Counted from the first letter of the stretch, positions 24,101 to 38,639 are shown. The stretch is 64,000 bases of DNA from Dipetalonema caudispina (GCA_013365325.1 JABVXV010000113.1:1-64000), one strand, 5' to 3'. Made by a program: numbers and translations. Notes: generated by a model from the sequence alone, not told the origin.

Positions 24101-27100
24101 TCATTTTAATTTACAATATTTCAAAATGGAAGGAAATTAACCCGATCTTGCTGCAATATGAAATGGTGTAACACCGTTGCGGTCGACCGATTTGAATTCA
24201 GCACCCTTTTTCACCAATTCCTTGCATAAAAGTTCATTCCGCAAGCTACAAGCCCGATGCATTAAACCACGACCATTTTTGTCGAATAATTTTACATCAC
24301 TTTTTGGTAACAATGCAAGGAAACAATCCAAAAAACCATTTGAAATCGCAAGCATGATAGGTGTTCTAAAACAAAAGAGAAAAAAGAAAATTTTACACGC
24401 AAAAAAATTTTTTTTAATGGTTACTCAAAATTCAATTCGGATCATATAATTAGCAAAGGATTTTCAAAATAAACAGAACATCCCACTCTTTCTCCTCATA
24501 CATCATTTCTAAGTTGTTGATGGCGGAAAACATCCAAAAAAATCTGTTGGAGAGAAATATAACACATTGAAATATAGAATGACAATGATCATTATCAACG
24601 ATATCGACCATCAAAAATTTTCAAACCTTGATAAAGAATCTAAAACATTGAAATCTTTCTCCTTGAGCAATTCCACAGCAAGAGAAATGCAAACAGTCCT
24701 CCCACATGCAGCTGCAGCATGCAACGGTGTCATACCAAAACAGTCTTTTCGCAATAATGCACGTTTCCTAATTGCTGTTCGCAGGAGAATATCTACACAT
24801 CGCTGATAACCTGTAACTTTGAATTTCCCAATACAACGCAAAATTTTCATATCTTGGGAAATAACTTTATATTTCTTAATGTGATTCATGAAATCATTCC
24901 AAAAACACGAACTATAAGTTTACAGAAGTTCATAAAATTATATTCTCCTGAAGTCTAATATTTCAGAAGTTATGCAGTAATATCATTCGACAGGCTAGTA
25001 GAAGTAAGGGAAAATCTGAATTTTTTCCTGCAGAAAAAAAGAGGGTTTAACCTTCAGCTTTATATATTTTGAACTTCTTTCTAGGTTCATTACACCTTAC
25101 TGGATTTAAGTCCCTTAACTAATGGTGCGTATTCTACCTTCAATCTGAATTCATGGGCTGACAAACATTAGTTTACAAAACAGTTATATAAAGATTTTTC
25201 GGACAAAGCACTGTATCCCTAAACTCGTTTTGAGAGAGTATAGTAAAATTTTGTTTCAGGAAACTTTAACCTACCTAAATCAGCATGTATAATTTATGAT
25301 GCAAATACAGCATAAAATTGAAAATACCTACCGCCTGACATAGCATAATGAATGGGAATTCGTTCCCGTGAATCCATTTCGAGGCCTATAGTATTACCAA
25401 TTTTCGTTGTTTGTTCCTTATCAAGCATCATTGAACGTGCATGATAGAAAGCTAATAGCTTTTGTAATAGTTGGGCATGATTATAGCGAGCTGCTATATG
25501 GTAAAGTGTAAGATGATAAGGATGACGAGACGATGGAACAGTGACATCGGACATTGCATCTATTAACTGAAAATTTTGTTAAATTTAAATGAATTTCTTT
25601 TTAGAAAGTGCTCCAACTCCAAATTTTAAATGAATATAGCTCCTAATAACATAACTGTTCTATCATTCAGATCAGCGAATCTTGAATTTGATATTGAAAC
25701 GAAAGCTTCATTAAAGAGATCATTTATTACTTTGAACATCGAACTGTTCTATTTAAATCGTATCTATAGTAAATGGTAAGATTCAGACTGTATAAATCAA
25801 TCATACTTGAAGTAATGGATTAACACTGCCAGTAAGACGAAATGTTCTGTCAGCAAGCAAAACTTTCATCCTAGGATGCTTCTAGACATCAATATACAAC
25901 AGATATATTCACTGATTTGAGGAAATATTTCTTGTTACATTTCAAAATTTCGAAGCCGTTGCCAATTTAGAACCATGGCAAAATATTCAGACAGAATCTT
26001 GAGTGAGTTCAGAAATAAAAAGAAAAAAGAGAAATTTTTCTGGGAAGCAGATATCATAACTACAAATAGTAGGAGTTTCAAACTTACAAGTAAAGCCGTT
26101 TCTAAATTGCCAGCTTTAACTGCATGATGAACGGGAAGAAAACCTGATTTATCTCTGATTTGTACAACTGTATCATCAGCACGTAACAATATTTTGGTAC
26201 TCTGAAAATTCACACCTCAAATTTACCAGCTCAAACAGAATGCTAGAAACATATTAAAGTTTCGTTTACATTGTAGTATATCCTCAGCATACTAACAAAA
26301 TACTTTTTTTCACTTCAAATTAGCTGAAGAACAACGAGCCACGCTATATTTCTTGTTTATATTTCCAAAATGAATTGCTCGAAAGCAGTAAAAAGAAAAC
26401 TAACAACTAATGCGAGATCTGAAGGCGATTGCACAGCATAATGCAACGGAGTATATCCTAATTGATCTTGTTCATTTGCACGAGCACCTGCAGCCAGCAA
26501 TTTTTGGATAGCATGGAAGAAACCGCTTCGAGCAGCATAATGTAATGCAGAACAACCTTTGCAATCCACTTTTGATGCCGGCATATTGGTTGAAAGCAAA
26601 TAATCAATCATAAATTCGCTGAAAAACTGATGAAAGTAAGTTGATAAAACTGTTCAAAAAAAGAACAAGATGAGGTCTACCAAATCATTCAATAAAATAT
26701 GCTCTAGAGCAACACCCGCCTGTCTATTGAACAAAGCCATATGTAAAAAGTTCTTAACATAATTCAAGAAGCACGTCGTCAAATCATTGTGTTTAATCTG
26801 TGAACAACGAAGGAAGCGTTCAGGACCGTCTAGTCGGTAGCGATAAAATATAGTGGTTAAAAAAAAAGCCTTCTTTGTTCTGATTCTTTAGACAAGTACG
26901 TAGAAAACTAACCTATTAGAGCTTGCGGATTGTGTAGCCATATGCAAAGCTGTTCGACCTAGACGATCCACTTCTTCAATGTTAGCACCACTGATAAAAA
27001 GTGTTCGTGCAACAACTACGTAACCATGAAATGCAGCAAGATGCAAAGCAGTCAGACCAGACTTAGTTTTCCTAGAAATTTATAGAAAATAAAACTATTA

Positions 27101-30100
27101 ATTAAAATTCTGTAATTAGATAATTAAACTTAGATGAGGAAATATGACACACATTGCTGAGCCAATAAGAAATTAATTACAAGTTTCTAGGAAAGCTTGT
27201 GAATTCATATGACTATCTCGACCTTGGTTACGGTTAATTTAGTATCATTGAATAAGAATTCATTTCATTGTAGAATGACCGAAAAATTATAAGAAATAAT
27301 CAAAAAAAGTAAGATAAATTATAAGAAATAATCAAAAAAAGTAAGATACAAGCTGTAATCGGCTCCAGCAGCCAGAAGATGCTTGACAATAAGATCATGG
27401 CCATGTCTGGATGCCATATGTAGCGCAGTAACACCCTGATTTGTCACTGCATTTACCGGTACACCTTTGGCTATCAGTGATTTCGACCGTGCTATTCGGC
27501 CATACTGGCAAGCAAAATGTAACGCTGTACTGCCATCAGCTGTTTGACAACCGATGTCACGAGTTACTTCAATCAGTAACTAAAATTACAATAGCAACAA
27601 ATAATCCTGTATTCATAATTATACATTAAATTAATATAATCATTTTTACAATACAAATCCATAATACTTCGTGCTTAATTTTTCCCTATATATTTCATGA
27701 ATTTCACCCTTTTTTACAGTCATTCTGCCCAGAACCTTATTCATCTCTGTTAGTCCAAAGAACGAAGAATTCGCAATATTTAGTTATTGTTCATCATGAA
27801 TGGGCTTTAACACTTCAAAATACATTATTCTTCGTCAAACGGTATTGACACTAATGAATTAGTAAGGATAATCATCAACACAAACTAAATTACTGAACTG
27901 AAAGCTGTCCAAATTAAGTAAGAACCGACATGCCTAATTTCTTTTCCAATTTAGAAAGATATGAATAACAGGTATAAATTTTTTTCTAGGTTTGGAATAA
28001 TTTATAATATTTAGATGAAAAAAAACTTACATCACAACTTAAGGTGCCCTCGGTAAAACCCGCAGCAATATGAAGAGGTATAAATCCGTTAGAATAACTT
28101 GCAATGAATGGATTAGCTCCATTACTGATTAATCTAAAAATATTCCATTCAGAAAATGAATCCTGGATCACTTTACAAAATCCCGCCGAACCAAAGATTT
28201 TGAAATTATAATTCTGGTAACCACGAATGTCCTAGAAACAGCTCTACTAAATTCTAAGTCAAACTCTCTCAAGCGTTACTAAATTATTTCTTATCTATTT
28301 CTTTCTCAAATTTAATTGGAAAAAAAGTCAGAAGCAAAGTAATTCACAAGCAATCCAAGTAAACCAAAATCAGCCAACCAAAAAAAAAAAAAGGTAAAAA
28401 AGCCTATGTCATTTGAATCGAAAACTGTTAATACGATGCATATTTGAATTCTAACTAAGTTATTAAGACAGAGTGTCCAGCACTGACTGATATGCAATGT
28501 TAAATGTGAATTTTACTGAAAAGTAATCAAACTTACGATATCAACCAAATCATCCGACCATTCTGCTCCAGTAACCCGTATGCTAGACTATCAGCAAAAA
28601 ATTACAAATTAAAAAAAAAATATCTAATGTCAACAAAAAAAGAAAGCTCACATTTCAGCAATTCGACTACGTCCATTCAATACGGCATAATGTAACGGAG
28701 TGTAACCAGCGGAACACTGACTATTAATGGGTACTGATGTATTTTCCAGGATAAACTTTACAGAATCCATATCGCCAGACATTGCCGCATAATGTAGGAC
28801 TGTCCTCGTCTGCTGATCTCGTAACTTCATATCAATTCCACCATCGAAAAGTAATTTTATAACATCGCTATGCCCATTTAGAGCAGCCCAATGCGCTGCA
28901 GTCATACCTCGCTTATTTCTGAAAAGAAAAAAGCCATCTCTTATGATATATTCCATTACATCACGTTATTTATTACTTTTAACAATTTTTGACCACTATA
29001 GTAATTTGAAAGGAATAAAACGATTACGCAAGTTTTAAAATTCATAGTACCATAAATAACTTCATTGTATGCACACGTACACATACGATTATATACACTA
29101 CAAATATATAGTTCACTTCTGAAGAATCAAAAATGATACAGTAAGACTCAAAGTTTGTCTGCTTTTTCCTTTCCTACCATTTTAGTTACTAGCATCATTC
29201 TGTGTATACTAATTAATTCCTGGGTAAATTGTACGTACTAGAGTGGAACCAAAATTCTCTAAAAAATACTCACTTGGTATTTGGGCTAGCATTTCTCTTC
29301 AATAAAAATTCGACAAAGGCTGAATTTCCATAGGACGCTGCATAATGAAGTGGTGGACAACCACCCCAATCTGGACGATCTGAAATGTTCTCATAGCACA
29401 AAAGGAAGAGGAAACCTTAATCGAATTTCTGGAAACTAATATCATTAACTTTTTTCGGTAAAAAGAACTAATGCATGGTCGTTATCAACGTGCTAATTTA
29501 AAGCAATACAAAGTATCAGACAGTTTTACACTTTTTATCTAAAGGATTTTTCTGTCCTACTTACAAGGACTATAATTTGTTTTTATAAGTTCAAATTAAT
29601 AATTAAAAATGGACGTGAATTTTACCAGTTAAATTTATTAATTATTCTGGTTATTCATTGGCAATCACAATGTTGTTTAAGAACGGAACAATTCACATCT
29701 TAAACGAAATAAACTACCCTCAATGTTATTACAACTTACCAACAATCGATTCGCAGTTATCAAGAATTACTTCAGCACAACTCAATGCATTAACTTGTGC
29801 ACATATATGCAACGACGTCATGAACTGTTTTGTTGCACTATTTGGCTTTGCACCGCGATTGATTAACATTTTCACGGTATTTGGGTGATTATGAAAACAA
29901 GCCCTGAAAATTCTTAAGATCATTTAGTGGAATCTCAAGAGTCTATGGGGACTTAGACTAAAACTTTGAAATTTCGTGAAATTTGTCTTGATAAGATTGA
30001 TTTGGACACATTACACCAGTCAGGAGAAGCAATACTCCATTCAGACAAATTTTTATATGCTAAGTTTATTGTCAATATCATTTTAATATTTTGAATAGAA

Positions 30101-30838
30101 GAGATTTTTAGATTTCTTTTAGCAAGATTTCCGGAACGTTTGCTTATTCTAAAAGTTTTGCAGTGAATATATAATGTGATAGTGAACTGAAATGCATCAG
30201 ATTGCCTCTTTTGTAAGATAGTACGAAAACTTGGTTGTTTACATAATTTAGCGGAAAGTGTTTGAAAGAGGACATTAAGCAAACCTCTGAAGCGGTGTAA
30301 ACCACTCTCGATCACGTGCATCAACCCTTGCACGTGCATCGATAAGTGCATTCACGATTGGATGATATCCATAAAAGCTTGCTAAATGTAACGGTGAAGT
30401 TCCATTTTCATCCACTTCATTAACATCAATACCTCTCTCTATACATCCTTGTAATAATCTCAGATCATTTAACAGCACAGCTTTCAACAATTCAGCCTAA
30501 AAACACACAAAGCAGTTTATTAATTCCATATCAAATCAGTTTATCAACAATTTTTCTTCCTCTCAAAAGCATTTCTTTATTTACTGGTCAGTATGAGTAT
30601 CGCGGCTCTGGAATAAACTATTCCGGTTTTTGAGGCACTATTTCAAGACATTCGAAAATTTTTGTTTTTTCAGTTAAAAACGAGTAGCAAAAAACTTCTG
30701 CTACAAATTCACTGAAGAAGTTTTTTACTAAAATACTGGTGTAATATTCTAATCAAACGATATCTTAATGAGAAGAATCGAAAATAAGCATGTAAAAACA
30801 TGTGTAACTATATAGAAGCACAATGGACTTACATTCAT
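21143..30838 (-). CDS. PP6 regulatory ankyrin-repeat subunit (ANKRD28/44/52-like)
   Basis: Twenty-two coding exons with agreeing phases give about 1,094 residues (human family members are about 1,050-1,080). Exons in transcript order: 30838-30833, 30496-30285, 29903-29740, 29379-29274, 28918-28652, 28587-28537, 28133-28031, 27579-27350, 27071-26913, 26723-26681, 26626-26405, 26201-26088, 25881-25807, 25566-25332, 24810-24627, 24365-24142, 23764-23565, 23309-23099, 22854-22671, 22431-22347, 21769-21664, 21246-21143. Nearly the whole protein is ankyrin repeats (TPLHxAAxxGH). Colinear matches to human ANKRD52 include WFTPLQRA (WLTPLHRA), CAEVI (CAEAL), AAHWAALNGH (PLHWAAFLGH) and VDCKGCSALHYAA (ADCKGCSPLHYAA). 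The C-terminus is acidic (MEEAEAEAEGDFY) and differs from vertebrates. These proteins scaffold PP6 catalytic and SAPS subunits in the cytoplasm. The 43-base exon at 26723-26681 is the least certain junction. Confidence 0.93.
27285..27348. repeat. Perfect 32-bp tandem duplication
   Basis: Two identical head-to-tail copies (27285-27316 and 27317-27348) of an A-rich unit beginning AATTATAAGAAATAATC. The second copy ends inside the splice donor of the ankyrin-gene exon 27579-27350. Confidence 0.95.
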
Positions 30839-30906
30839 TTCTGCTGAATTTGATTAACATATTACGAATTTGTACCGATAATTTCCTGAAAAAATCCTCG
30901 AACAAT

Positions 30907-30915
30907 TCGCAACCT
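30907..30915 (-). promoter_or_regulatory. Likely spliced-leader acceptor of the ankyrin gene
   Basis: The minus strand reads ATATTTTAG before GTTGCG at 30913, about 75 bases upstream of the start codon at 30838. The intervening sequence would be the 5' UTR. The exon then splices immediately after ATGAAT, giving a two-codon first coding segment. Position is the only evidence. Confidence 0.4.
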
Positions 30916-33900
30916 AAAATATGAAAGTAAATATTAATAAAGTTTGTCAAAAGAAAAGAAAAAACGAAGAAACTGATATGTTGCTACTTAATACCGAAAG
31001 ACAACCAGAAGTGAAAAACAAAACATGGAGAAAAGCAAGTAAGTAAAAAGGTTGCTATGAAACGATAAACAGAAAAAAAACCAGCCGCTGGTCGAAAATC
31101 AAAAGTCAAGATAATAGTAAAAAAAAACCTTTTTTTTGACCTATATGTATGCAAAATATCCCAGATCACTTCGCAATATATGTATAAATCTTGGCTTTTA
31201 AAAGTTCCAAACTCGAATAGAATTTAAACTCAAAGATCAACAAAAATCTTCCCACTCATTTTTTCACTTCTAGAATAATTGAAGCCATAATCCAGTCTAC
31301 ATAATTGCTGCACCTTAATTTCTCTTCGTTACTATTCTTTTATCAATGTCTACCTAGCTAAGATAGATTTAAAAGTGACAAGAGAGAATGAACTTTATGA
31401 GAATTATAAATTCAGAAAGAGTAAAACTCACGAGTAATAAATACATCCTAAAAGATAGCCCGAAAGATTACAAATCGTTTAGTAGAAAAAATCAACGATA
31501 GAAGAAAAATAGGTTTGAATGTTTTTCCTACAAAGTATTTTACAAAGTTAAGATAGAGATAATTAGATTAAATTTTAAAATGAAGATTGAAGTGAGGAGT
31601 TCAAAATATTAACTTTTAATGAGTTAATAAAATTGAGTGTGAATTTCATGAAGTAAATGGAAAATGAGTAAAATGAAATTTGAAAATGCGTGTAATAAAT
31701 GGCAATGTATTATAGCCAACGAAATGAACTAGACGTTTAACATAGAAAATGGGATATTAATTTAAAATAGTTTCGGAAAATTGAAATTAAATCAGGGATG
31801 ATAAACTGTTGATGAACGATGAGGAAGAAATTGATGAGAAATGAATATCACTTCACGTCCTTTTCATCTTAACTTTCCCATCATTTTTGACAGCAAAAAA
31901 AAAAAAAAAAACCATTAAGAAGAAAAAAAAAAACGAAAAAACTTTACTAAATTGTTAGAATGTCAATCTTTTTTTTTATGCAATACGACAGTTGTTTACA
32001 ACAAAAAGTAACACATCAAAGTTACAATTATATTTTAGCAATAAATTTTATTAAATTGATCTTGATTAACTTCAATATTCCAATCATTTTCCAAATGGAA
32101 TGAAAAAAGATAACATAATCAAAATGATGTTGTATGTTCAAATAATGACTATTCTTAAATTTCTGAATTTCCGGTATAAAGTTATGACATGAGATAGTTA
32201 ATTCGGAATACTTCCTTGACCTATAAAAAGTAATCTAAATCAAGATATCGATGATAATATAGCAAATACTTGCTTTTTAACACTTTCCATAACAATAATA
32301 CAACTTCCGCTGCTTCTCAAACATAACATTAGTACATAAAACATAGTTCCGAAATGTCAAGCAAGTTGACTTATCGCAATAAGAAGTGATAATAAGAAAA
32401 AATAATAACAGTATATTGCTGTTGACAGTAACTTAATAAGAAAGGTATTATGATCGGGATTTTTAATAAGTTCAGTTATTAAATAAGTTCAATTTGATGT
32501 TTTGCGAATAAGATTTCTCAGAAATATTCTGAAATATTTCTTGTTTTTTATCCAATTTCAAAATTTTTGCCAAGAAATAAACCCGTTAATTTCCATATTC
32601 CTGTTAACCGAATTTGAGAGCTACATCCTGTTGAATTATCTGCTAACTGATATAAATAATAATGTCACCACTTCTCCTCTTATCTGATCAGAAAACATAC
32701 CACCCATCTTTCTATACTATCTTCGGGAATAAAAGAGATCCGAACTCTGAACCGCAAAATTTTTAAAATTCGACTTATTTTAATCGAAGAATAACAAACA
32801 AGAAATGATCAAGTAAGTGATACTATGCAATATATAATAAATTAAATGTTAATGAAGTATGTCAAACGAAAAAAAAAAAAAAAAAAACATTGATAATAAT
32901 TTGTCACAATTTATATGGTAATTAATAATCATGCAATATTTAACCAAATGATTTGACAATTATCACTGATAAGTTACTAATGTTATAATTAATAAACAAC
33001 AACAAATAAAAATCAATTAACTTCCAAATTACTATTGATAACAATAAATAAAGTAATGATGAATGCACCTAATAAAGTGATTTACAATAATAATAATAAT
33101 ACCATAAATTCCTTATCATTATCATTTTTATTAAATGATAAAATAACTGATAATATCTATTGATAAGAAATAAAACAATTCAGTCATCAAATTGTTCAAT
33201 CCCAACTTTGTTCTCCTTCAAATGCTCTCAATCTTTGCTATCATTATGATCGATGATTTTTTCTTTTTTTTTTTTTCTTTATCATTCTCTCTTTCATTTC
33301 ATTTTTATATAATATTTCCTAAATCCCAACAATCCTCGATGTCTCTTTTACTATTAATACTTCATAATATTCTCATCTTACCGTTATTATCACATACATG
33401 AATGTTTGCTAGTTTTAATTGTTTGCTATTTTTTCAACTCTCTGTAACTACTAACATTCTCCTTATATCAGATGCTATTTTCATTACTCTCATTCTTTAA
33501 CTATAATACTCTCCTAGCATAACATCTGATCTACTGCTTCTTTACCCGTTGAAAGACTTTTTCCTCTTCGCTATGCAACGATTTTTATCAATAATTGTGT
33601 CGCTAAATGAAAATCATAGTCTCTTATAGCTACTGATTTCTAGTAACTGTGATTAATTCTCACAATATTTTGCTCTAACAAAATGATTAATGCAATATTC
33701 ATTTTTGCAACATAAATCTTCTGTTTAAAAACGAAATTGACATTTCTTAGAACAGAATTCTAAATAGGAAATCGAATTGTCAAAATATGTCACAAATTTA
33801 GAGTTAAATTTAACAAGTATGTCTAATTATTCTTTTCTTATTTTTTTATTTTTGAAAAGAAAAATTTAATTGAAAAGAAGTATATTTCTCCAACCATTCA

Positions 33901-36598
33901 GGATTACTTAATTTCGATAATTACAAAGCCGTTACCAGATACTACAAGCGTTACATTTCTGGTAACTTAAACTAATTCATTTAATTTTGGTAGCTAGCAA
34001 GTTAAATCATGCTTCAATAAGCTGCAAAATATTTTTACCTATCAATAATGATGATATTATCTTTGTATTTTATATGAGATTTCCAGGAAATATATCTCGT
34101 TACGAATCTCATTTGTAATCACTTCTCGTGCCTCATGTAGGAAATTATCAAAATATCAGTAAAAAAATTGAAAGAATGAGAAAGGAAACAAATTGATCAG
34201 ATAATCGAATCAATAATATACTGAGTAAAAAAGTGTAGAAAATGATGCACGTGAAGAAACTTTAATCTTTTGAATATTTCTATTCTTCAGATTGCTTTAT
34301 CTTTGGTAAAACTTCCAAACTACTAAGAAATTGCTTGCATATAAGAGATAAACAAATGATGCTTTCAAATTTAAAATAATTTGAAATCCAAATTGAATTT
34401 AATTTATTTTTGAATTTAAAAATTAAACAGAATCGGAATTGAATACTGTCTTGTATTATTGCATTATAAAAACCGATTCAAGACGAAATAACATATATTC
34501 AGGAGTAGCAATTATCAACTGAGAGAAAAAAATATTCAGGAATAATTATTATCTATTAAGGAAAATCATGAAAATGGATCAATACAAGGGAAGTCATCTT
34601 ATGCTGATAAAATTCATAATTAAATATTTTCCTAAAAATATATGATGTATCAATTAATTTGTTAATTTTACCTTTCTTTAAAGAAAAACAAAAAAAGTTG
34701 TAGAAATCATAATTTATGAAAATTATGATTAGACTATCATTGTAATTATTGTGATGTTTCGTCCTTAGCTTAGTATTAAATAATAACTTAACAAATGGTA
34801 TTGTTAAATTGAGCCTATTAATAAGAAATAAATATCAGCCAATACTTTCATATATTATTGCTCAGTATTACTTAAAAATAATCATATCATCGAACATATA
34901 TCCTCAATGTAAAATCGATTTATCTGAGATTAATTAATTAATTAATTAAAAAAAAAAAAATCTCAAACCTACAATGTTTACCAATAATATCGAAAAGAAG
35001 AAAAAAACTGGTAATAATATAAATTACTCAATTTAGAAGCAGTATTTATATTTTTGAACGGTAATTGCTTCTAAATTCTTTATATCAAATAGTTTGCACA
35101 CATTTTATTTTCCTTTTCGTATCATTCTATATCATAATGTTAAACGGTAATGTCATGCATTCAAGTTGTACTCATTAATTAGAAATTAGTTTTGCGGAAA
35201 AAAAAAAAAAAAGGAAATCAATTCCCTAAAACTACACTAACAATAATTAATAGTGATAGCAATCGATTATCAATGCATGAATTAAATGAAATGATTCGAC
35301 AACCGGAAATGTATGATTTAACATACAATAAATTGTAGTCGATGGAGGTCGTATTACTTCCGGTAATATACTTTTTTAATCTTATGTACCGGATAATAGT
35401 AGTAATTTGATGGAAAATTAACACTGAAATAGCCAAAAAGTAATCTTGGATAAAACTAAAATTAAATAATTTAGTGGATATGATAGTGTTTGGGAGCTAA
35501 ATAGTAAATGGATTTCTTAATTAATATCTTTACACACTCATTACCGAACGAATTCTGACATCAACTAAAATACTTCATAAAAAGCCATAATTCCGATATT
35601 ATTTATTCCATTATTATAATATCATGAGAATAACTATTAATTATAATATGTTATAATTGAAATACTGTGAGCATTATCTTCGATTATGATATCATATAAC
35701 TATGATATTATGAGAATTATCCTCAGTTATAAGATCTTTGACTTGAAACAAATTGACATTATATTTTCAGCTCGAGTAAAATTATTAGAATACAGAAATC
35801 ACAATTTTCTAATTGAAAGCATAAAATTCTACGTAAAAGATCACGATATTTAAGTGATGATTAATGACATACAAAAAAATAATTTACTTTTAAATGATTG
35901 TAACAAAGCAATTAAAAGAAAGAATAATGTTAAATCAATTTTTTGATTTAACATGTTTATTTATGAAGGAAATTTGGATTTTGACTAATACAAATTGAAA
36001 TGGGAGATAATAATGATAAAATTTAATTTGTTAGTTATAATTTTAAATAAAATATGACATTTCAAATCTTCGATTTATTCTGATAAGTTTTTTTTAGATA
36101 GTAGCAATATAGAAAATAACCAGAGACATTCGATTAATTATTATTATGTCACCTTTCTTTTTTTTTTGTATTCAAAATTAGGAATCGAAAATTGAAATAG
36201 TAAACGAAGAACAGAAATTCACAAAAATTTGCAGAAGATGCAGTAAATGATCCTGCAATTCAATTTATTTTAGTTTCAACGAATTTTTTTAATGCCTATT
36301 TTCGAAAAAATCCATAATTTTCTATTTCCAAGAAAATTTGCTATGCTTGAGTCATTCACCATTCTGAAATAACAAGTTTATTTCATTTCTCTTCCCTTTA
36401 CTTTTTTTTTTTCATTAAATTGTTCAAATTTGAATTAAATTAATTTATATACAAATTTCATCACATTATGGCAAATCATGCAAGTTCACTTTAACTTTTA
36501 ATATCCAACGATGATTGAAATGGTGCAATTGGAAAAAAGGTGAGACACTTGAAAATTATAAATCGATGAAATTAATTTCCTTTCTTTCTCCCTTCTTC

Positions 36599-36638
<40 letters not shown>

Positions 36639-38630
36639 TTCTAATCTATAAATGTTATCCATTGTTTAAAGTAGAAAAAAGAAAAAAAAAAGTCTAAAAA
36701 AAAACCTATCATTCATATTTCATTTGAATATTAGATTGAACGCATAAAAGTGCTAAAGATGCTATTATTATGTCTTTATAAATTATAAATTCCCTGAAAT
36801 CGTTGATGGGAATTTTTAGATGAGAATGTAATACTTGAATAAATTTATGAAAATATTCTTCTTTAGTTACAAAGATTTTTACCATTTTTCAAAAAATTAT
36901 CCAAAATATTTTGCATAAAATAATTCATCCCTCATTTTCTCATAAACTTTTTCATGAAATATTGCAAAATGTTAAAAATTTCATAAACAATTGCTTTTTA
37001 CGAATTGAAAAATTCCAAAATTTGATAAATTTTGTAGTTTTATTTATGAAACAAAGGAATTTATTCGAGTGAATGGAATAAACCAAATTGGTAAGTATTT
37101 GAAAAAGTGAAATTTACAAGAAAACATCTATATTCCTGAAACTTGAAAAAACTTCTCATGTTATTATGAAATTTCAGCAACATGAGAAATTACTTATAGC
37201 TATGAGATAATAATGCACTTTTTCCGGAAGAATATCCCATTCCGGTTATAGCATACAGGAAGGCAGAATCTTAATTGAGATGAATATCGGTAAATTTGAT
37301 CAAACCTGATACTGTTCAGCTTCCATAAATTAACACTGAAAATGAAATTTTCCCTCAAAATTTCCCGAGAGCTGAGAGGTTTCAGCAAGGTATTATCATC
37401 ATGGTAAAACGAAATACTTTAGACCAACCAATAATTTGAAGTTTTCGGTTGTTACGCTGCAACAGCTGCGAAAAAATTTGAAGTACTTGTCCGATATCGG
37501 TTATTTCTTGTTAGACATAGAAATTACGACAACTCTGTTCCTCCGAGATTTCTCTATGAATTCACGGTCTCTTGTAGACGATTCTTCCATATATGGCTGT
37601 ATAAGTGTTAAAATTCACTTATGGATCCTTCTCAAATTTTAGAGAATTTGAAATTTCATTAAAAATGATGGTTTGTCTAAGCTAATCATCAAAAATACTT
37701 CACGCAAATTTTACGATTTTAATTGTTAACGTTGTGAATCAAAAATTTTTCCAAATCTGATTTGGAAAAAAAATGTGAAGGATTTTGTGTTGTAATATAA
37801 AATTGGTATAACACAAAGAGAATTGAAATTTTATTATCTTCGTTTTTGAAGGAGCAAAATTTCCGGTTTGATGCTTTTCTGTATCATCAATTTGCATAGC
37901 ATGTATATGTTTACTTTTAGCGTGGTTTACGTCAGACCTTACATCACGTTCACGTATTCGTATATTTTCCAGGAAGTGAAGTGAAGTCTTTTTTTTTTTT
38001 TTTGGTACTTCGAAATGGTGGGATAATACGATTTGGTATACTTTCTAAGTGGGATAGTACGATTTTGCTACATTTCATAAGTGAAATAAGTAAGATTTCG
38101 GCACTAACCAACTCTTGTAGTATGCATAATAAGTGCGATAATTTGGTGTTTTCATCCTTGAAAATTAAGGATGAGATACATCGAGTAGTACAGCTTTATT
38201 CTACTATTAGGTTAGGCTTTTTGTAACGTGACCTTACGTAATCAATGTACTATTGAAGTCTTATAGAAATACATGTCATCATACTTCAATAATATTATCA
38301 TATTCTCTCTTTATCCAATCTATCTTCCATCTTTCCTTGCACTTACTCATTGGAGATAAGTTCATCAAGTTGACTATATTTAATGAATTTTCAAATCTGG
38401 ATATGTAAAAAATGACCTTTTTCAACTTGCATATTGAGACTTATTCTTTACTAACACCTTCAACATGACACTTTTTATTATTAAATCTATAGTAGCATGT
38501 CAAACTACTACATCTATTGTTATGTTTTTAAAAAAGATTGCTGTAACGTTGGTAGTAGTTGATTCATATAGTTAAAGATTTAATAAAAGTTTTCATAAGA
38601 TATTATAATACTTTTGATACGCAGTAATAT
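30916..38630. other. Large intergenic region between divergent genes
   Basis: About 7.7 kb separates the head-to-head ankyrin gene (-) and CUL3 (+), so both promoters must lie here. It contains many homopolymers, a (TC)n repeat at 36601-36634 and a TTAA-repeat near 34930. Open frames at 37200-37642 and 37981-38226 lie in somewhat less AT-rich sequence but have no domain, signal peptide or convincing splice partner. Confidence 0.5.
36601..36634. repeat. (TC)n microsatellite
   Basis: About 16 CT units, pyrimidine-only on the plus strand. Confidence 0.96.
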
Positions 38631-38636
38631 TTCCAG
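38627..38636 (+). promoter_or_regulatory. Likely spliced-leader acceptor of CUL3
   Basis: AATATTTCCAG ends three bases before the candidate CUL3 start codon at 38640. The very short spacing is typical of nematode SL trans-splicing. This is inference from position. Confidence 0.5.
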
Positions 38637-38639
38637 TCC

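Noticed and set aside
24177..24806. Plus-strand frames of 79-90 codons
   Set aside because: They are antisense shadows of ankyrin-repeat exons on the minus strand.
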